Shown: positions 23,476-36,124 of the stretch, piece after piece
How positions within the stretch are numbered: the stretch's first letter is position 1
How the letters are laid out: every line of letters starts with the position of its first letter
From: Odobenus rosmarus divergens
Lineage: Eukaryota; Chordata; Mammalia; Carnivora; Odobenidae
Length of the DNA: 64,000 nt
Direction of reading: 5' to 3'
Assembly (NCBI RefSeq): GCF_000321225.1
Contig: NW_004450585.1
Span: 1,808,010 to 1,872,009 of the forward strand
Notes under the pieces: model-generated
The model's input: only the letters and a program-made list of their open reading frames with translations
What the model was told of the DNA's origin: nothing
The model's database searches: none
Position numbers and translations under genes: made by a program

Positions 23476-24984
23476 GGATAAATAAGACTGATTAAGCTCC
23501 TACTTTGCCATTTTATAAGGCAAGAACAAGAGGTAAAATTTGCAAGCTGATATGTACCTAACCATCTTGTACAATTAGCCTCTTAATTAACAGCTAAGGA
23601 ATTAAAAGCCAACCATATGTCTAAGTTTTTAGAATTACAGTTCTTGTAAAGTTGTTTGATCACCATTTATTTTCCTATCTTCATGAAACTTTAGTTAAGA
23701 GCCAAATAAAAGTGAAAAGAGGTTTTTACCTTTAATTGCTTTTCCTAAAAGTATCTGTGTGTCTACAGAGATTTAGACAGCCACTGGGGCCAAGCCAGGA
23801 TTCCCGTAGTGAAACAATTGACTTGGCATCACACTGACAACATATAAACAACAGTTTGTCAACAGGCTTCACATTAGTGACAGAACATTTTTTGGCAAAA
23901 TAGAGGCATCCTTCTGCGCACCATGGCAAAAAACAGCTACTCGCTTTCATTTACGACTCTTCTGTATGGAGTATCAAATTAATTAAAAGATTATAATTGT
24001 GACATTTGCTTAGAAAAGACTTTTTAAGGAAAAAATACAGCAGAGCAGAATTTCCACTGAAAAAAAAAAATTGCCTCAAGCAGTTTATTCATAGTTGCTA
24101 TAGACCTATAAACTGTGGGTAACTGTTAAAGGTTTTGTGTTTTTGTTTTCTTTTGTTTTGATTTGATTTGATTTTTTTCTTAAGTTAAAACTAACAGTAT
24201 GGAAGTTATTTGATAACCAAATTTGGGGAATGTAAGTATTTCCCCCAAAAGATGATCATAATACTATACCTTATTCTGCTTCCAAAGTTAGCTCATAGAA
24301 AATGAAAATGAGAAATAAAGTGAAACAAAACTACATATTTATAAAAACATAATTTTTTGGAATAAAAATGTAAAGATTGCTTCATAGCTTTCATAGAATA
24401 GAGTGAGCTGAGATTCATGGGAACCTGAAAATGCTCAAAGGAAAAGTTAATTCTCCTATGTGTAAAGAACAAAAGGATTTAAACTTGAATAAATAACCAC
24501 TACCTCAATACCAAAATCACTTAATAAAAGTGAAAGCAGTTTATCCAGTTGGGAATAGAAACCCAATGCACATATCTGTGGTTGGAAATTACTGAAGATA
24601 TACAGAGGATGGACTCTGCTTGGTCTCTCTATGCCTAGTTAAGGTAAATATTGTTGAGATAATATTGAAAATATTCACTTCAGGCACATACTTGTGCTCC
24701 TTTAACCCAAAGGTAAAAACTACTGGAAATCGATAGGGTTTAGGAGGACCGTGAACATAAATGTTGGTGAAGCTGAGAGTGCTAGACCCAAAACTTACTA
24801 AAAAGTATTTTAAACGCTATTTTAACATTTGTGCCCAGATTTTTTATGTTATTTGACCACAATAATGTCTGAAATAGTGTTTCTAATTCTGATAGGTTAG
24901 TCACTTTCTTGAAGAAGTTTGTCATAAATGGCATCTCTGCCCTGGGAACATATATTCTAAGTCCCTTAGAGTGATATTTAATTA
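23476..24984. other. Unassigned sequence
   Basis: About 1.5 kb with no nameable repeat. Holds a 72-codon antisense open frame at 23732-23950 with several Cys codons and more balanced base composition than its surroundings; no family recognised. Confidence 0.4.
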
Positions 24985-25120
24985 CTCAATCCTTTTTTCA
25001 ACAATTCAATGCATTTGTCTATGCCAGCACTTGTGTTAAGTGTAAAGGTCAGATGTACTCACTGCTCTGCAAGAATTCAGAGTCTGTAAGAGATGATCAG
25101 CACATTACCTGATAGTTATG
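24985..25120 (-). mobile_element. Possible L2 3' end relic, antisense
   Basis: gccagcacttgtgttaagtg ... ctctgcaagaattcagagtc tgtaa is a diverged version of the reversed L2 3' end. Short and uncertain. Confidence 0.3.
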
Positions 25121-25689
25121 TTATTTAAAAAGTTCCTAGAGAATGTTTAACTAACCTAAACTTAGAGTCTGTGGTTAGCCTGATGAAGGGTGGGAGGACT
25201 TTTAAGGCCAGGTTGTTGCGTAAGAAAGGCCAAAGATAAAACAAGATGCTCTCTGCCGATACTTGCAAACAGGGAGCTGAAAGGTGAGGATGGAAAATGC
25301 CTTGTGTTTGGTGCCCGGGAGCTTGTACCTCATTCCAAAGTCTCTGGGATGCTTTTGAAGAGTTCTGAAAAGAGGAAAGACATGAATAGTGTTGCATGTT
25401 GGAAAGTTCCTACTTAATGGCAGTATGGATGGTGCTGTGTGGAGTAGGGCATCCTGGGACAGAGACTAGTTAGCAGGCTTGCTCTGACAGAACAAGGAAG
25501 AATGAAACTAGATATAAAAAAAAAAAAGGCAAAGAACTGAGCAATACTTAGAAGAGAAAATGGGCCAAACTTGGTGATTTAATCTAATGTGAGAAGTTAA
25601 GAAAAAACATTTCTAAGATCAGTAACTCTACAGAATATATATATAGTACCATAATTTGAGATAGTATATGTAGGGGTAGAAAATAATAA
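25121..25689. other. Unassigned sequence
   Basis: Nearly 0.6 kb. Two overlapping open frames on opposite strands (25125-25397, 25190-25417) show no homology I recognise and are probably chance, or further decayed L2. Confidence 0.35.
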
Positions 25690-26045
25690 GTTCTATTTTG
25701 GACATGCAAAATTTAACAAACATTTACTGAGTATTTACCATGTACCAGGCACATTAAGGAGCTAATGATACCATAGTGAACAAAACTGGCAAAAATACCT
25801 GCAATCATGAAGCTTAAATTTATTGTAAGATGCAGAGCAACCAGATAAATATGTAAAATTTTTAGAATGTTAGTGATCATAATAAGAAGAAAAAAGAGAA
25901 AAAGATATGGATTGAACTTGAACTTTTAGAAAATGTGAGCAAGGAGAAACGTCACTGAAAAAAATGACTTGAGTCATGAACTGGTTTGGAGTGGGAAGCG
26001 ATAGTCATCAATATTTACCGGAAGAATGAAAATTACAGAAAATAA
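25690..26045 (-). mobile_element. L2 LINE 3' end relic, antisense
   Basis: aacatttactgagtatttac catgtaccaggcac, gtgaacaaaactggcaaaaa tacctgcaatcatgaagctt is the reverse of an L2 3' end at readable identity. The body decays to the right. Confidence 0.6.
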
Positions 26046-26712
26046 GTTTTTATTTACAGTTTAAAAATGAGAAATCAGTAAGATTAATAACAACTTTATT
26101 TTTCCACTCTGGTTCTTCCATCTACATCTATTGCCCACATGGGACTAAATATGCCCATAGTGGTCAATTCCTTCTCACAGATAGTATATCAAAAGTCAGA
26201 AGTTCTCAGGCACATCTAACAACTTCATTTGTTGTTCAGTCTCACTGGATTCAAATAATCAACAACAATTTTATTTTACTATTTTGTTTTTACTGTACAA
26301 AATATGCTAAGAGGTCTCATTCTCTACTGGTGATTTCTACAAAATAACCTCTGTTTAAGATCCTCATACTTTTGTGGCAGCTGTGATGGGAGGGTGTAGG
26401 TCTCTTTTTCTTCAGATTTTAACTACGCTTTAGGCTGAGAAGGTTTTACTCCAATCACTCAAAAGTCATTTCCCTTAATATTGCTTTCTGTGTCTTAATA
26501 ATTCTACTTATACTTTTGGTTATAGCTCACTATAATTTTCTCATCTATGTGTTTATGAGTGTTGTCATATGAAGTATGAAAAACTACTGCATTCCTACTA
26601 TATGCCATAAAGACCAATGATCTAGGTTATTTGCTTTTAAGTATCTCCAGATTGAGAAACAGAGAAATAAAAAAAAAATACTGTATACAATTTGACAATT
26701 AAGATTTTAAGG
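26046..26712. other. Unassigned sequence
   Basis: About 0.67 kb with no nameable element; 26575-26690 is faintly L2-like. Confidence 0.35.
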
Positions 26713-27138
26713 CAGTGCTATCCCACAGAACTTTTAGTGATGATGCAAATATTTTATATCCATGCTGTCCAATGTGGTAGCAACTAGTCATATGTGGACA
26801 ATGAGTACTTGAAATGTGACTGACACTACTGAGGGAATGAATTTTCAAATTTTACTTAATTTTTTAAAAGATTTATTTATTTTAGAGAGAGAGAAAGAGA
26901 GGGCACATGTGAGCAGGGGGAGGGCCAGGGGGAGAGGGAGACAGAGAATCTCAAGCAGACTCCCTGTTGAGTGCAGAGCCCACTTGGGGCTTGATCCCAC
27001 CACCCTGAGATCATGACGTGAGCCAAAACCAAGAGTCTGACGCTTAACCAACTGAGCCACGCAGGCGCCCCTAAATTTTACTTAATTTAAATTTAAATAG
27101 CTACCTGTACCTAGTGGTTACTATACTGAACAGCACAG
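26713..27138. mobile_element. hAT-type non-autonomous DNA transposon, split by a SINE
   Basis: Terminal inverted repeats cagtgctatcccacagaa at left and tactgaacagcacag at right; inside, catgctgtccaatgtggtag caactagtcatatg and the A/T-rich centre aatttaaatttaaatagcta. This matches a widespread mammalian MER-type hAT element, whose name I cannot fix with certainty. Length without the SINE is about 200 bases, typical. Confidence 0.7.
26863..27072 (-). mobile_element. CAN-SINE, antisense, inside a DNA transposon
   Basis: Reverse SINE with the older-type stretch aaaaccaagagtctgacgct. The 16-base repeat aaattttacttaattt is at 26847-26862 and 27073-27088 without mismatch, both copies lying in the A/T-rich centre of the host DNA transposon. 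Confidence 0.95.
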
Positions 27139-27189
27139 TCAAGAAGTAAACACACTTGCAGAATAACCAGAAATTACTACTAAAATGAG

Positions 27190-27490
27190 TTATGAACAAT
27201 GACTCTAATTTAGCCAGATATACTTGGGAAAGGGACTTAAAGGTCAAGGGATAGCATAGAAAGTTATAGAAGTGTGAAGGATCATGCCAAATTTGGGAAA
27301 CGATAAGATTTTCCAATATGGATCAGCTGATGGTATATTAAATGTGGAGACACAGTAGGGGGTTGAAAGAAATGAGGGGGAGGAACAGCTTTTTCTCACA
27401 TACAGAGCAATTTAGATTTTATTCTGTTGGCATGGGAGGCCACTAAAGAATTCAAAAGGAAGCAGAACATAATCAGATATGCATATTAGG
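27190..27490 (-). mobile_element. L2 LINE relic, antisense
   Basis: gattttattctgttggcatg ggaggccactaaag, aagcagaacataatcagata is the reversed and diverged L2 phrase for the '...cagatcatgtcactcc...' block. Confidence 0.55.
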
Positions 27491-28011
27491 GAGACTATCT
27501 TTTGAAATCACACAGACCGAGTTAAAATTAAGTAAGGACCTAGGATAATTGTATTATATAATAAATAAAATGATTAAATAGGTTAAAGGAATGTCCATAA
27601 AATATTCATATATCCATGGAATACTTAAAGGAACCAATCAGATAACTTACCACAAAGAAAAAATTAAATCCAAATCAAAAGTAGAAATTTTAAAGGCTAA
27701 AGTTTCTGCTCATAAATACAATTACCATAAGTAGTATTTAAAAGCTTCCCAAAAATTTTTTTAAAAAGTGTTACATAACATGCCACTTAAAAATGTACAG
27801 TTATCACACTGAAAATACCTCATTTTGTGCCCTGAGTACTTTTTGAACCTAGTGTGTTTCAACTTGTGTACCTTCGTTTTGTGGTCACTTTGTATGGCTT
27901 GATACTTGGCAACTGTCGTTGTGAGATGGTTTAGGAAAGATTTTCAAGCTACTTTTTTGAAAAAACCTAAATACTGTTTCCTGTCCATCTCCAAGTCTGC
28001 ATTTGAATAAA
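27491..28011. other. Unassigned sequence
   Basis: About 0.5 kb with no nameable repeat. The stretch 27810-27990 is less AT-rich than its surroundings. Confidence 0.4.
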
Positions 28012-28025
28012 AATAATATTTAATA

Positions 28026-28226
28026 GGGGCGCCTGGGTGGCTCAGTTGGTTAAGCGACTGCCTTCAGCTCAGGTCATGATCCCGGAGTCCTGGAATCGAG
28101 TCCCACATCAGGCTCCTGGCTCAGCGGGGAGCCTGCTTCTCCCTCTGACCTTCTCCCTTCTCATGCTGTTTCTCTCTCTCTCTCTCTCAAATAAATAAAT
28201 AAAATCTTTAAAAAAAGAATAATAAT
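28026..28226 (+). mobile_element. CAN-SINE, perfect target-site duplication
   Basis: Sense SINE close to consensus. The 14-base repeat aataatatttaata is at 28012-28025 and 28227-28240; the tail runs into an (AAT)n run. Confidence 0.95.
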
Positions 28227-28240
28227 AATAATATTTAATA

Positions 28241-29409
28241 AATGTTCATCGTACTCTGACAAGAATTCTTCCCTATTTGGATTTTGTTAATTTGGGCTTA
28301 GATTTTAGTATCTCTCAAATTCCCTTTTGTGTTCCCCTGATAGCCTAAACAGAGGCTTAAATCATATTTACCATAATTAACCCACTTACCTTCCTTTGTT
28401 TTTGATTCTTTCTTATTAATGATTCTTTTCTACAGCTTATGGTTTCTACTAAATCTATTCATTGGCAGGGTGCACAGTATAATCATAGTCTTTGAAAAAT
28501 GGAGCAACTGTTTCACATTACTAAACAACAAAAATAATTTGATTGATTTTCAGTAGTCAGGTTTTCAGAATACTTCAAAGTCATATTATATGCTTTTAAT
28601 CAATTCAGTGAAAGGTTAATATTTTGAAATATAAGGGCTCTATATATTTCAACTATTGTTTTGAATAACAGATACTCATTTCAAACAAAATGCATTTCAT
28701 ATTTGTAACATTTGGTAAGTACATTATGTGCTTTTTAAAGAAATGTATTTAAGACATAGAGTACAAAAACATTTTAAAAATAATATACTAATCAAGTTGA
28801 GAAATAAACATGTGCAAATCAAGTAATCAATTATTTTAAGTATATTAGGAATTCAAAATGCGGATACTCCATAATAGTTGTCATTCATGCATTTAAAGTA
28901 CACCATACTGGCTCTATGTAGTATTACTTAGCAAGTGAGTGAATTTGATAATTAAAGACCTAAAAGCAGTCCTTATGAAATAATTTCATGGCATTGTCCC
29001 TGGAGAAAGCATTACATGCAGGTCTGATTTGTTTACTACAATCATTCATTCTAAAATACATTTATTGTATGACCACAATACTTGAAAAGAGACCTGTGAA
29101 GAGACTATGGTATTTAGGTACATAGGCAGTAGGTCTTTAAGTTTTCATAACAAAGATTTTGTAACTTTCACTAATCTTTTTACCATTATTTTGCTATACA
29201 TTATGCTTAAAAACTTAGGAATTTCTAATTTCCCACAGTAAATAGCTTTTATGGAAAACAATTCTAACACATATGGTCATTCGTATAAGATATACCAACT
29301 AATAAATGTTCAATTATTATTGGCTCCATTTGCCTGATATTCCATTTTACATATCAAATAATGATCCCTTTACTTAAAAAAAAAAAAAAAACCTGAAAAA
29401 AGAGGAATC
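28241..29409. other. Unassigned AT-rich sequence
   Basis: About 1.2 kb with no gene and no nameable repeat. Confidence 0.4.
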
Positions 29410-29425
29410 AAACAATTCTTTTCTT

Positions 29426-29628
29426 TTTTTTTTTTTAAGATTTTATTTATTTACTTGACAGAGAGATAGCAAGAGCAGGAACGCAAGCAGGGGGAGTGGG
29501 AGAGGGAGAAGCAGGCTTCCTGTTCCTCCGTGGAGCAGGGAGCCCGATGGGGGGCTCTATCCTAGGACCCTGGGACCATGACCTGAGCCAAAGGCAGACA
29601 CTTAATGACTGAGCCACCCAGGCGCCCC
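29426..29628 (-). mobile_element. CAN-SINE, antisense
   Basis: Reverse SINE near consensus, with extra bases ttcctccgtg in the middle. Direct repeats aaacaattcttttctt (29410-29425) and aaacaatacttttctt (29629-29644) differ at one base. Confidence 0.95.
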
Positions 29629-29644
29629 AAACAATACTTTTCTT

Positions 29645-30891
29645 AAAGGAAATTAAAGAGACTGGCTTTAATTAAGTAATTTGACATTATGTGTTCAAAG
29701 TATTTTTTTTAAAAGCTTAATTTTTCTGATGGACAACCATCTACTACAATTAGGACTATCTTTTAATCAGTAGAGAGTTTGCAAGATAGTAAACATTTAT
29801 TGAATAGATAGTGTTTGCGAAGTATTCAAGCCTTAACGTATTTGTTGACTCATCCCTCTATGTTCTTAAGTAGTTTTACAATATTTAGAAAAATGAAAAC
29901 CTATGCTGTTTTAGAAAAAAAGTGTATATTTTATATGACATATAAATTGCTTTCCAAGAAGAATTTGCTGGCATGTATGGACAATGATAGACCTTCTCTG
30001 AAAAGGTTTGTGAGATTTTTAGGCTAAGAACTTTTCAAGTGAGATTTTCCAGCCATAATACGTTTTCCATACCATAAATCGCGACTGAGAATAAACACAG
30101 GTTTTTCTGAGAAGTAATTTTACATTTGCCACATATTTGTCATAACATTCCACCTTAAAATAATATTTCTGATTTCTTACTTTAACTGACCCATTAATAG
30201 TCTTCCTCCCCAATTTCATGCTACAGTCTACATTTCTTAGCTGGGAGGTAATAGCATTTCTGAATGACCTGAAATCCTTTGGAATTGTACTTTACCTGAT
30301 TTTCAAGGGTGTTTAATCCATTTGTATGCTCCAAATTTTCCATTTGAATTTGCATCAGGTCATGTAATATCAGTTTCTTCTGTATCACCTGATGTAGCAA
30401 TAACTTCATATAATGTGACACTGTGTAATGCACAGTTAAAAAAACACACACACACAAACCCTTTTCTTCTACAGAAACAGGATCTATCAAATGCTGTATC
30501 CTGTCCTACACCACTGATTTACTTAATGGGTATAACTACTGAATAAAAAAAATCTAGCTGGTTTTGTGTATCCCAATAACTGTTACCTACTAATCTTCCT
30601 AATTGGCCAAACCATTTAATACCATGAATAGATTTTCTTACATAATATTACACAGAAACAAATACATCAAAATGATAAGAAATAAATTACTAAAATTTCA
30701 TTCTTCCCCTCTATCTATGGAATTTGTCAGGTTGAAATGCAAAAAAGCAGTATCACTATTATTGAATTTTATTTATATGCTCAGTTAGGCAGTGAATCCT
30801 GGGGAGGGAGCATGACTCCTGGCTACAGTTTGGTAGGTAAATGATAGTGAATTCCATCTTTAAGGCCAGACTTCTGTATTATCTTCTAGAT
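29645..30891. other. Unassigned AT-rich sequence
   Basis: About 1.2 kb. Several open frames of 60-90 codons on both strands show no homology I recognise. Confidence 0.4.
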
Positions 30892-31118
30892 TAGGAGTCT
30901 GCAAAGAATGGCTCATCGGCCAAATCTGAACCACAGACTGTTTTTGTAAATAAAGGTTTTTTGGAACACAGCCACACAATTCTTTTTCATATAGTCTATG
31001 AATGCTTTCAAACTACAGAGACAGAACTGAGTGGTTGCCACAGTCTATATGCCCTGTGATTCAATGCCCCCAAAATTTCCTCCCTGGCCCTTTATAGAAA
31101 ATATTTGTCAACCTTTAG
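30892..31118 (+). mobile_element. hAT-type non-autonomous DNA transposon relic
   Basis: gtctgcaaagaatggctcat cggccaaatc, tttttgtaaataaaggtttt ttggaacacagccacac, cctggccctttatagaaaat atttgtcaacc follow a common mammalian MER-type element in order. Nearly full length; exact family name not certain. Confidence 0.75.
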
Positions 31119-32500
31119 TGTAGATCATTTATGAAATATGAACTGTTGGTTACATGATTCTAAAGCAGACACTATCACAAGAATTCTTTGCAAGGTGCCA
31201 TAATTTTAAAAAGTAAATATGTTGAAATACTAAGAAATGAGTTTCCTTATAAGCTCCAAAAAAAAAGAGTCATATCTTGTAGCAAAAGGAGTTTTCATTT
31301 CTTATTTAGTACAATGTCCCATCGCTCCATATAAGGAAAATGAGCATTTGGAAAGAGCAATCCACCCACTTCTAAGGACAGTTGGTAAGACATTTGGGCT
31401 AGGGGAACTTGCTCCGAGTAGTGAGGCATTTGTGCTTCTAGCCCAATCAAGCAAGTCTTTAAAAACAATATTAAAGAAGAGTGAGTTTCATTCTAAGAAA
31501 AGAACCTAAGACTATGTCCAGCATACACTAAGGTTCCCGCAGAGATTCCCTCCATTTGAAAAACCTGTAAGAGAATCTGGAACTAACAGATTTTATATGC
31601 TATAGCAACATCTTTACACTCTATTCCCTAACCACACTGAGAGGGAAATTTCCAAGCTCCTCTCTGTCAAAAGACCATTTTTGAAGAGAGTTCTAGACAT
31701 GATATTGGGCTAGGTGATAGTGGAGCCAATCACTACAGGGCAGTAAATAAGTTTGTTAAGAGCAGGCTACAGTGAGGATTACAGGCATAACCCACCAATG
31801 GACATTGGTGAATAGACCCCATCGAAGGGCCCTTTACCAGTAGAAGTCTAGTATATAAGGAGTAGATGCCAGAATCTAGAACTGTGTATGATTTGATGTA
31901 GAAATGGACTTCTCTCTTGGTGTCTTCTAATGATGCTTAAATGCTATTATTTAATATTTCCTTTTGAGGAAGAATTGTCCCATATAAGCATCAGTATTTG
32001 CTGTCCTGGGAGCCACACTCAGAATCATCTATTAAATATCTCCAACCACTGACTAACTAACACTCAATTACAAAAGCCACTTCTAGCTGATTCTGGCCAT
32101 CCAGAAGGGGGTGACTATGACCAATTTGACTATCTGCTGTCTCTTAAACCTACAAAAAACCTCACAGGAAAGTTAGCCAAATCTTCATCTTCTATCCATC
32201 CGTATCCACATCAACCCAAGGGCAGTCCCTTGTTTTCACCTTTTCTGACTCCAATCCCTTGTGGAAGGTTTTGGCAACTTGCCTGACTCTTCTTGTCCAC
32301 CCAGGAAATGTCCTGTGCTGGATTTCTCCTTCAATGTGCTCAGAATCTCCTGGAAATATAGCTTCCATTGCCTGAACATTCAGCTTCATATCTATGTCAA
32401 TCTAATGAGGATCCTTAAATTCTTTGTTTCATATTCTCAAATGGTCTTCACTTCCCTCAGGATCCAGTTGTTGGATAATGTTGTACCTATTTTTACTGTT
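31119..32500. other. Unassigned sequence
   Basis: About 1.4 kb. The 90-codon open frame at 31237-31509 has no features that point to a real protein. No nameable repeat. Confidence 0.4.
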
Positions 32501-32526
32501 TTCCTCTTCTTTCTTTCTTTCTTTCT

Positions 32527-32567
<41 letters not shown>

Positions 32568-32597
32568 TCTTTCTTCTTTCTTTCTTTCTTCCTTTCA
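32501..32597. repeat. (TTTC)n microsatellite
   Basis: About 97 bases of TTTC units with a few interruptions, ending just before a (TTTA)n run. It may be the expanded A-rich tail of the adjacent antisense SINE. It creates artificial open frames of up to 174 codons. Confidence 0.95.
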
Positions 32598-32602
32598 CAT
32601 TG

Positions 32603-32605
32603 TAT

Positions 32606-32648
<43 letters not shown>

Positions 32649-32852
32649 TTTTAGAGAGAAAGAGCGAGAGAGAGAGCACGCGCAAGCACCGTTGGAGAAG
32701 CAGAGAGGGAGGGAGAGGGAAAGAATCTCAAGACGAGTTCTTGCTGAGCACAGAGCCTGATGCCTTCTTGATCTCAGGACTCTGAGATCATGAGCTGAGC
32801 CAAAACCAAGAGTCGGTGGGTTGCTTAACCTACTAAGCCACCCAGGCGCCCC
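32603..32852 (-). mobile_element. CAN-SINE, antisense, with (TTTA)n-expanded tail
   Basis: Reverse SINE of the older type (gccaaaaccaagagtcggtg), its tail enlarged to about twelve TTTA units at 32605-32652. A clean target-site duplication was not found; ccttctgtcttttt at right and cctcttctttcttt at about 32502 could be worn copies, in which case the TTTC run belongs to the insertion. Confidence 0.9.
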
Positions 32853-35437
32853 ACCTTCTGTCTTTTTCAAAAATTACCAATCACTAAGGTTCTGGCAAGA
32901 TATTCTGATAAAAACATTAGGGATATGAAAGTGTATGGAAAATCCCTTCTTTCTCAGATGATAACCAAATTATCCTGAATGAGGCTTCAAAATAAGCTGA
33001 AGGTCTTCATATTATTTTAGAAATTGGAAAAATGATTGATCCTCTGCCTCCTTTCTTAGGTTCTATTGCACTTAAACTTTATATATATTTTGCCTTCTAT
33101 TACTTTATTATTTTTAGTGTGTTTTGTTTTGTTTTTATCCCTATATTGTTCTTTTGAGTGCTTTCATCACTTATAGTGAATATCTTGGCAAATACAATAA
33201 CTGGTTTTGACTTACTGTTGCCTATTTGTTCTATCTTTCCCACTCATCAGGTTTCTTTCCACTCCCTAAGGGTGTTTAGCATCATTAGGATTTGGTTATC
33301 TCCATTAGAAATTTCCATTGACTCCAGAAACAATAATCAGCTAGGATGTACTGATACCACTGAGGTCGGAGGAGGTGTCAATAAATACCTGAATATCACC
33401 CCTGACTATCACTGACCTGAAACACCCTGGGGGTTCTGTCTCCATAGCTCACTCTTTCCTTTGAGACAGTTTTAGTTTGGGTTTGGTTACAACATATAGA
33501 ATCCATTGTCAATAATAGAATTTGGTTAAATGATTAATCAGGTATTCAAAGGAAATAAGAACTGAAATGCTTATATACTTGCAGAAATTGTTACTGAGTG
33601 CACACAGTTGTCTAATGCATCCTGGCAAATTTTCTTTGTGGAATTAACAGGACCTGGGGGAAAATTCAGTCATTAAGCTTGAATTTGCATCTGGGACCTT
33701 TCAGGACAATAGTTTCAATCTAGATTTGAAGTTAATAAGGCACAAAGTTTATGGATTAAATTCCCTTTGTTCTATCTCCATTCTGTTCCTCTAATATGTA
33801 CACAGAACTAGGTATGCAACAAAAGTGCTATATACATTGATACAGTCCAGAAAACCAATCTCTTTCTCTACTTTTATCAAATTTAATTGACATACTTAAA
33901 AAGAGTATCTTTTGGGTTTCCTACCAAAGGTGTGCAAGGCACTGCATTAAAAAAAATAAAAATGAAAGAATCTATTTAGGGGTACTTTCAAGTGCACTCT
34001 ATATACATAATATGAAGCTGAAGAAGCTCTCAGAAAATTCATTTGTTTCTGCAAGAAGCATCTGGAATTTTAAATCTTCTGACCGTGGCTTTTGGGAATA
34101 GCAGCTCTCAGGGGCCAACTAATGGGTCCTTTCACCTTAAATGCATAAGATAATTTGAGCTCTGGAATCTGAGAACCTTGAAGCTTGCACTAGTTTGTTT
34201 GCATAAACTTCCCGGAAACAAAGTTTCTTCTTTTTCAAAAGTATTCCATCATGAAAGCATATCCATCCCCTCCACCCTTTCTAAAGCCTGTATAGATCAT
34301 ATTTACACTTTTGAAGAAAATGATCAAAGGGCAGAATATAGTGGTGTTGCACCACCAATGATGTCATGGACCAGACCCCTCCTAGGTGCTTCAGTGATCT
34401 CCTGGAGTTAGAAACGGAGAAAAGGAACAAGGCTGAAGGAAAAAGGGTAGCATTTAGTTCTTTCCTTCCTGGAAAGACAATGAAAAGCTCTAGAATTGCT
34501 CCCAGGTGGCAGGCACTACAATGCAGTGTCTACAGAACACATCTGGTGATGCTTTTTGAACCATGGGGCTTATATACATTATCTGCAGCACTCAAGGGAA
34601 CACTATTTTTGCAAGCATTACATTTAGTGTGGGCAAAAAAGGCATGAGTGGAGCACAACCAATGGTGCTTGCAAGATGTTGTGGCAGTCTTGCGTTAACC
34701 TACTCCCTGACTCCCTGAGGTACTACCAGGAAATCATGTAGGCATAAAGGAGACTTAGGCCATAATTGTTATTTTTACCAATTATTGAATTGTGGTAATA
34801 TTATATTCCTAGTAGCACTGATGAAATGATTATTTCTTAACAAGAATACAATTTTACCTTAAATTATTTTAAAAGTTTAATAAAATTGAAATGAGCTTTT
34901 AAAAACTATATATATGCAGTATTTCTACTGTTTGCCAGTAAGATATTTATAAATGAGATAATGAAATGAGATAATGCATTTGAAACTATCTTTTAAACTA
35001 AAAAGCATTTTAAAGCTCTAAGATACCTTTAGTCACCTTTGAAAAATAATACTAGATTTCCCACCATAATATGGCTTGGCCTAGTGTATACCTACTAGTA
35101 CATTTAATGTAGTTGATGAGCTCAACATATGACCTAATTGGTGAAGCTATTGTGCTATCATGTGGATTCTTAAAATAGATTACAGGGGGAGAAAAAGGCT
35201 CCATATTGCATCAGTCATACTCCTGGCAAGAAGTTGGTGGCATTGTCTTACAGAGTAATTATAAAAGCTTAAGGATGTGATGGACAAGTTTAAATGAAAC
35301 TAGCAATTGGCGGTAAAGTATTCTCAAACTAATAGTGGGGAGTTGTTGCCACCCCTGGTCTGAAGGGCAAGGGGATGTTGCAGGTACTCGACCCCAGGGA
35401 GAGAGCCACAGAGAGCTTTTGGAGAGGAATGCTTTTA
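32853..35437. other. Unassigned sequence
   Basis: The longest left-arm stretch without a nameable repeat, about 2.6 kb. Open frames reach 93 codons but overlap out of frame without family resemblance. No promoter, exon or RNA signature could be supported. Confidence 0.4.
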
Positions 35438-35798
35438 CAGTTGACCCTTGAACAACATGGGTTTGAACTGAAAAGATCCACTTATAAGTGGATTTCTTTT
35501 CAATAAATATATTGGAAAATTTTTTGGAGATTTGTGATAATTTGCAAAAACTCACAAATGAGCTACATAGCCTAGAAATACCAAAAAAATTAAGAAAAAG
35601 TTAGATATTGTAAGAACACAGTATATAATTCATATAACATATAAAATATGTTTTAATTGATATTTATGTTATCATTAAGGCTTCTAATCAACAGTTGGCT
35701 ATAAGTACTTAAGTTTTGGTGGAGTCAAAAGTTACATGTGGATTTTTATTGCACAGAGGGTTGATGCCCTTAATCCCCACATTGTTCACAGATCAACC
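35438..35798. mobile_element. Tigger2/MER28-like Tc1/mariner transposon relic
   Basis: Starts cagttgacccttgaacaaca tgggtttgaactg, contains taagaacacagtatataatt catataacat and cttctaatcaacagttggct, and ends attgttcacagatcaacc, a worn inverted repeat of the start. About 360 bases. The same family occurs in the opposite direction at 60002-60323. Confidence 0.75.
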
Positions 35799-36124
35799 AT
35801 ATTACCATGTTTGGGAGGGTGCCTTGGAAATAAAATCCCAACCTCAATATCACGTCCAATCACCTTAAATATCACCCTCTAATCTTTTGCCTATATTTAC
35901 TATCAGTTGAACCCAATCTTAGACCAGGGAGCAGGAGATCCCATTAATAAAGTTCTTAAATGTCAGCTTCTTGAGGCACAGAGCAGGGTGGATCTGGCAG
36001 AGTAAATAAAGAATATAAAAATATAGAGAGAACTAAATTCAGAATTAGATAAATTTCTGAAATGACATTTCTATGTTAAATATGAAAGTGTGTGTTAAAA
36101 ATGAATTTAATTGCTATAGGTGGG
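35799..36124. other. Unassigned sequence
   Basis: About 0.3 kb with no nameable element. Confidence 0.4.

Noticed and set aside
32261..32785. 174-codon open frame, the longest in the window
   Set aside because: It is made of the (TTTC)n and (TTTA)n microsatellites plus an antisense SINE; low-complexity Phe/Leu/Ser/Ile run.
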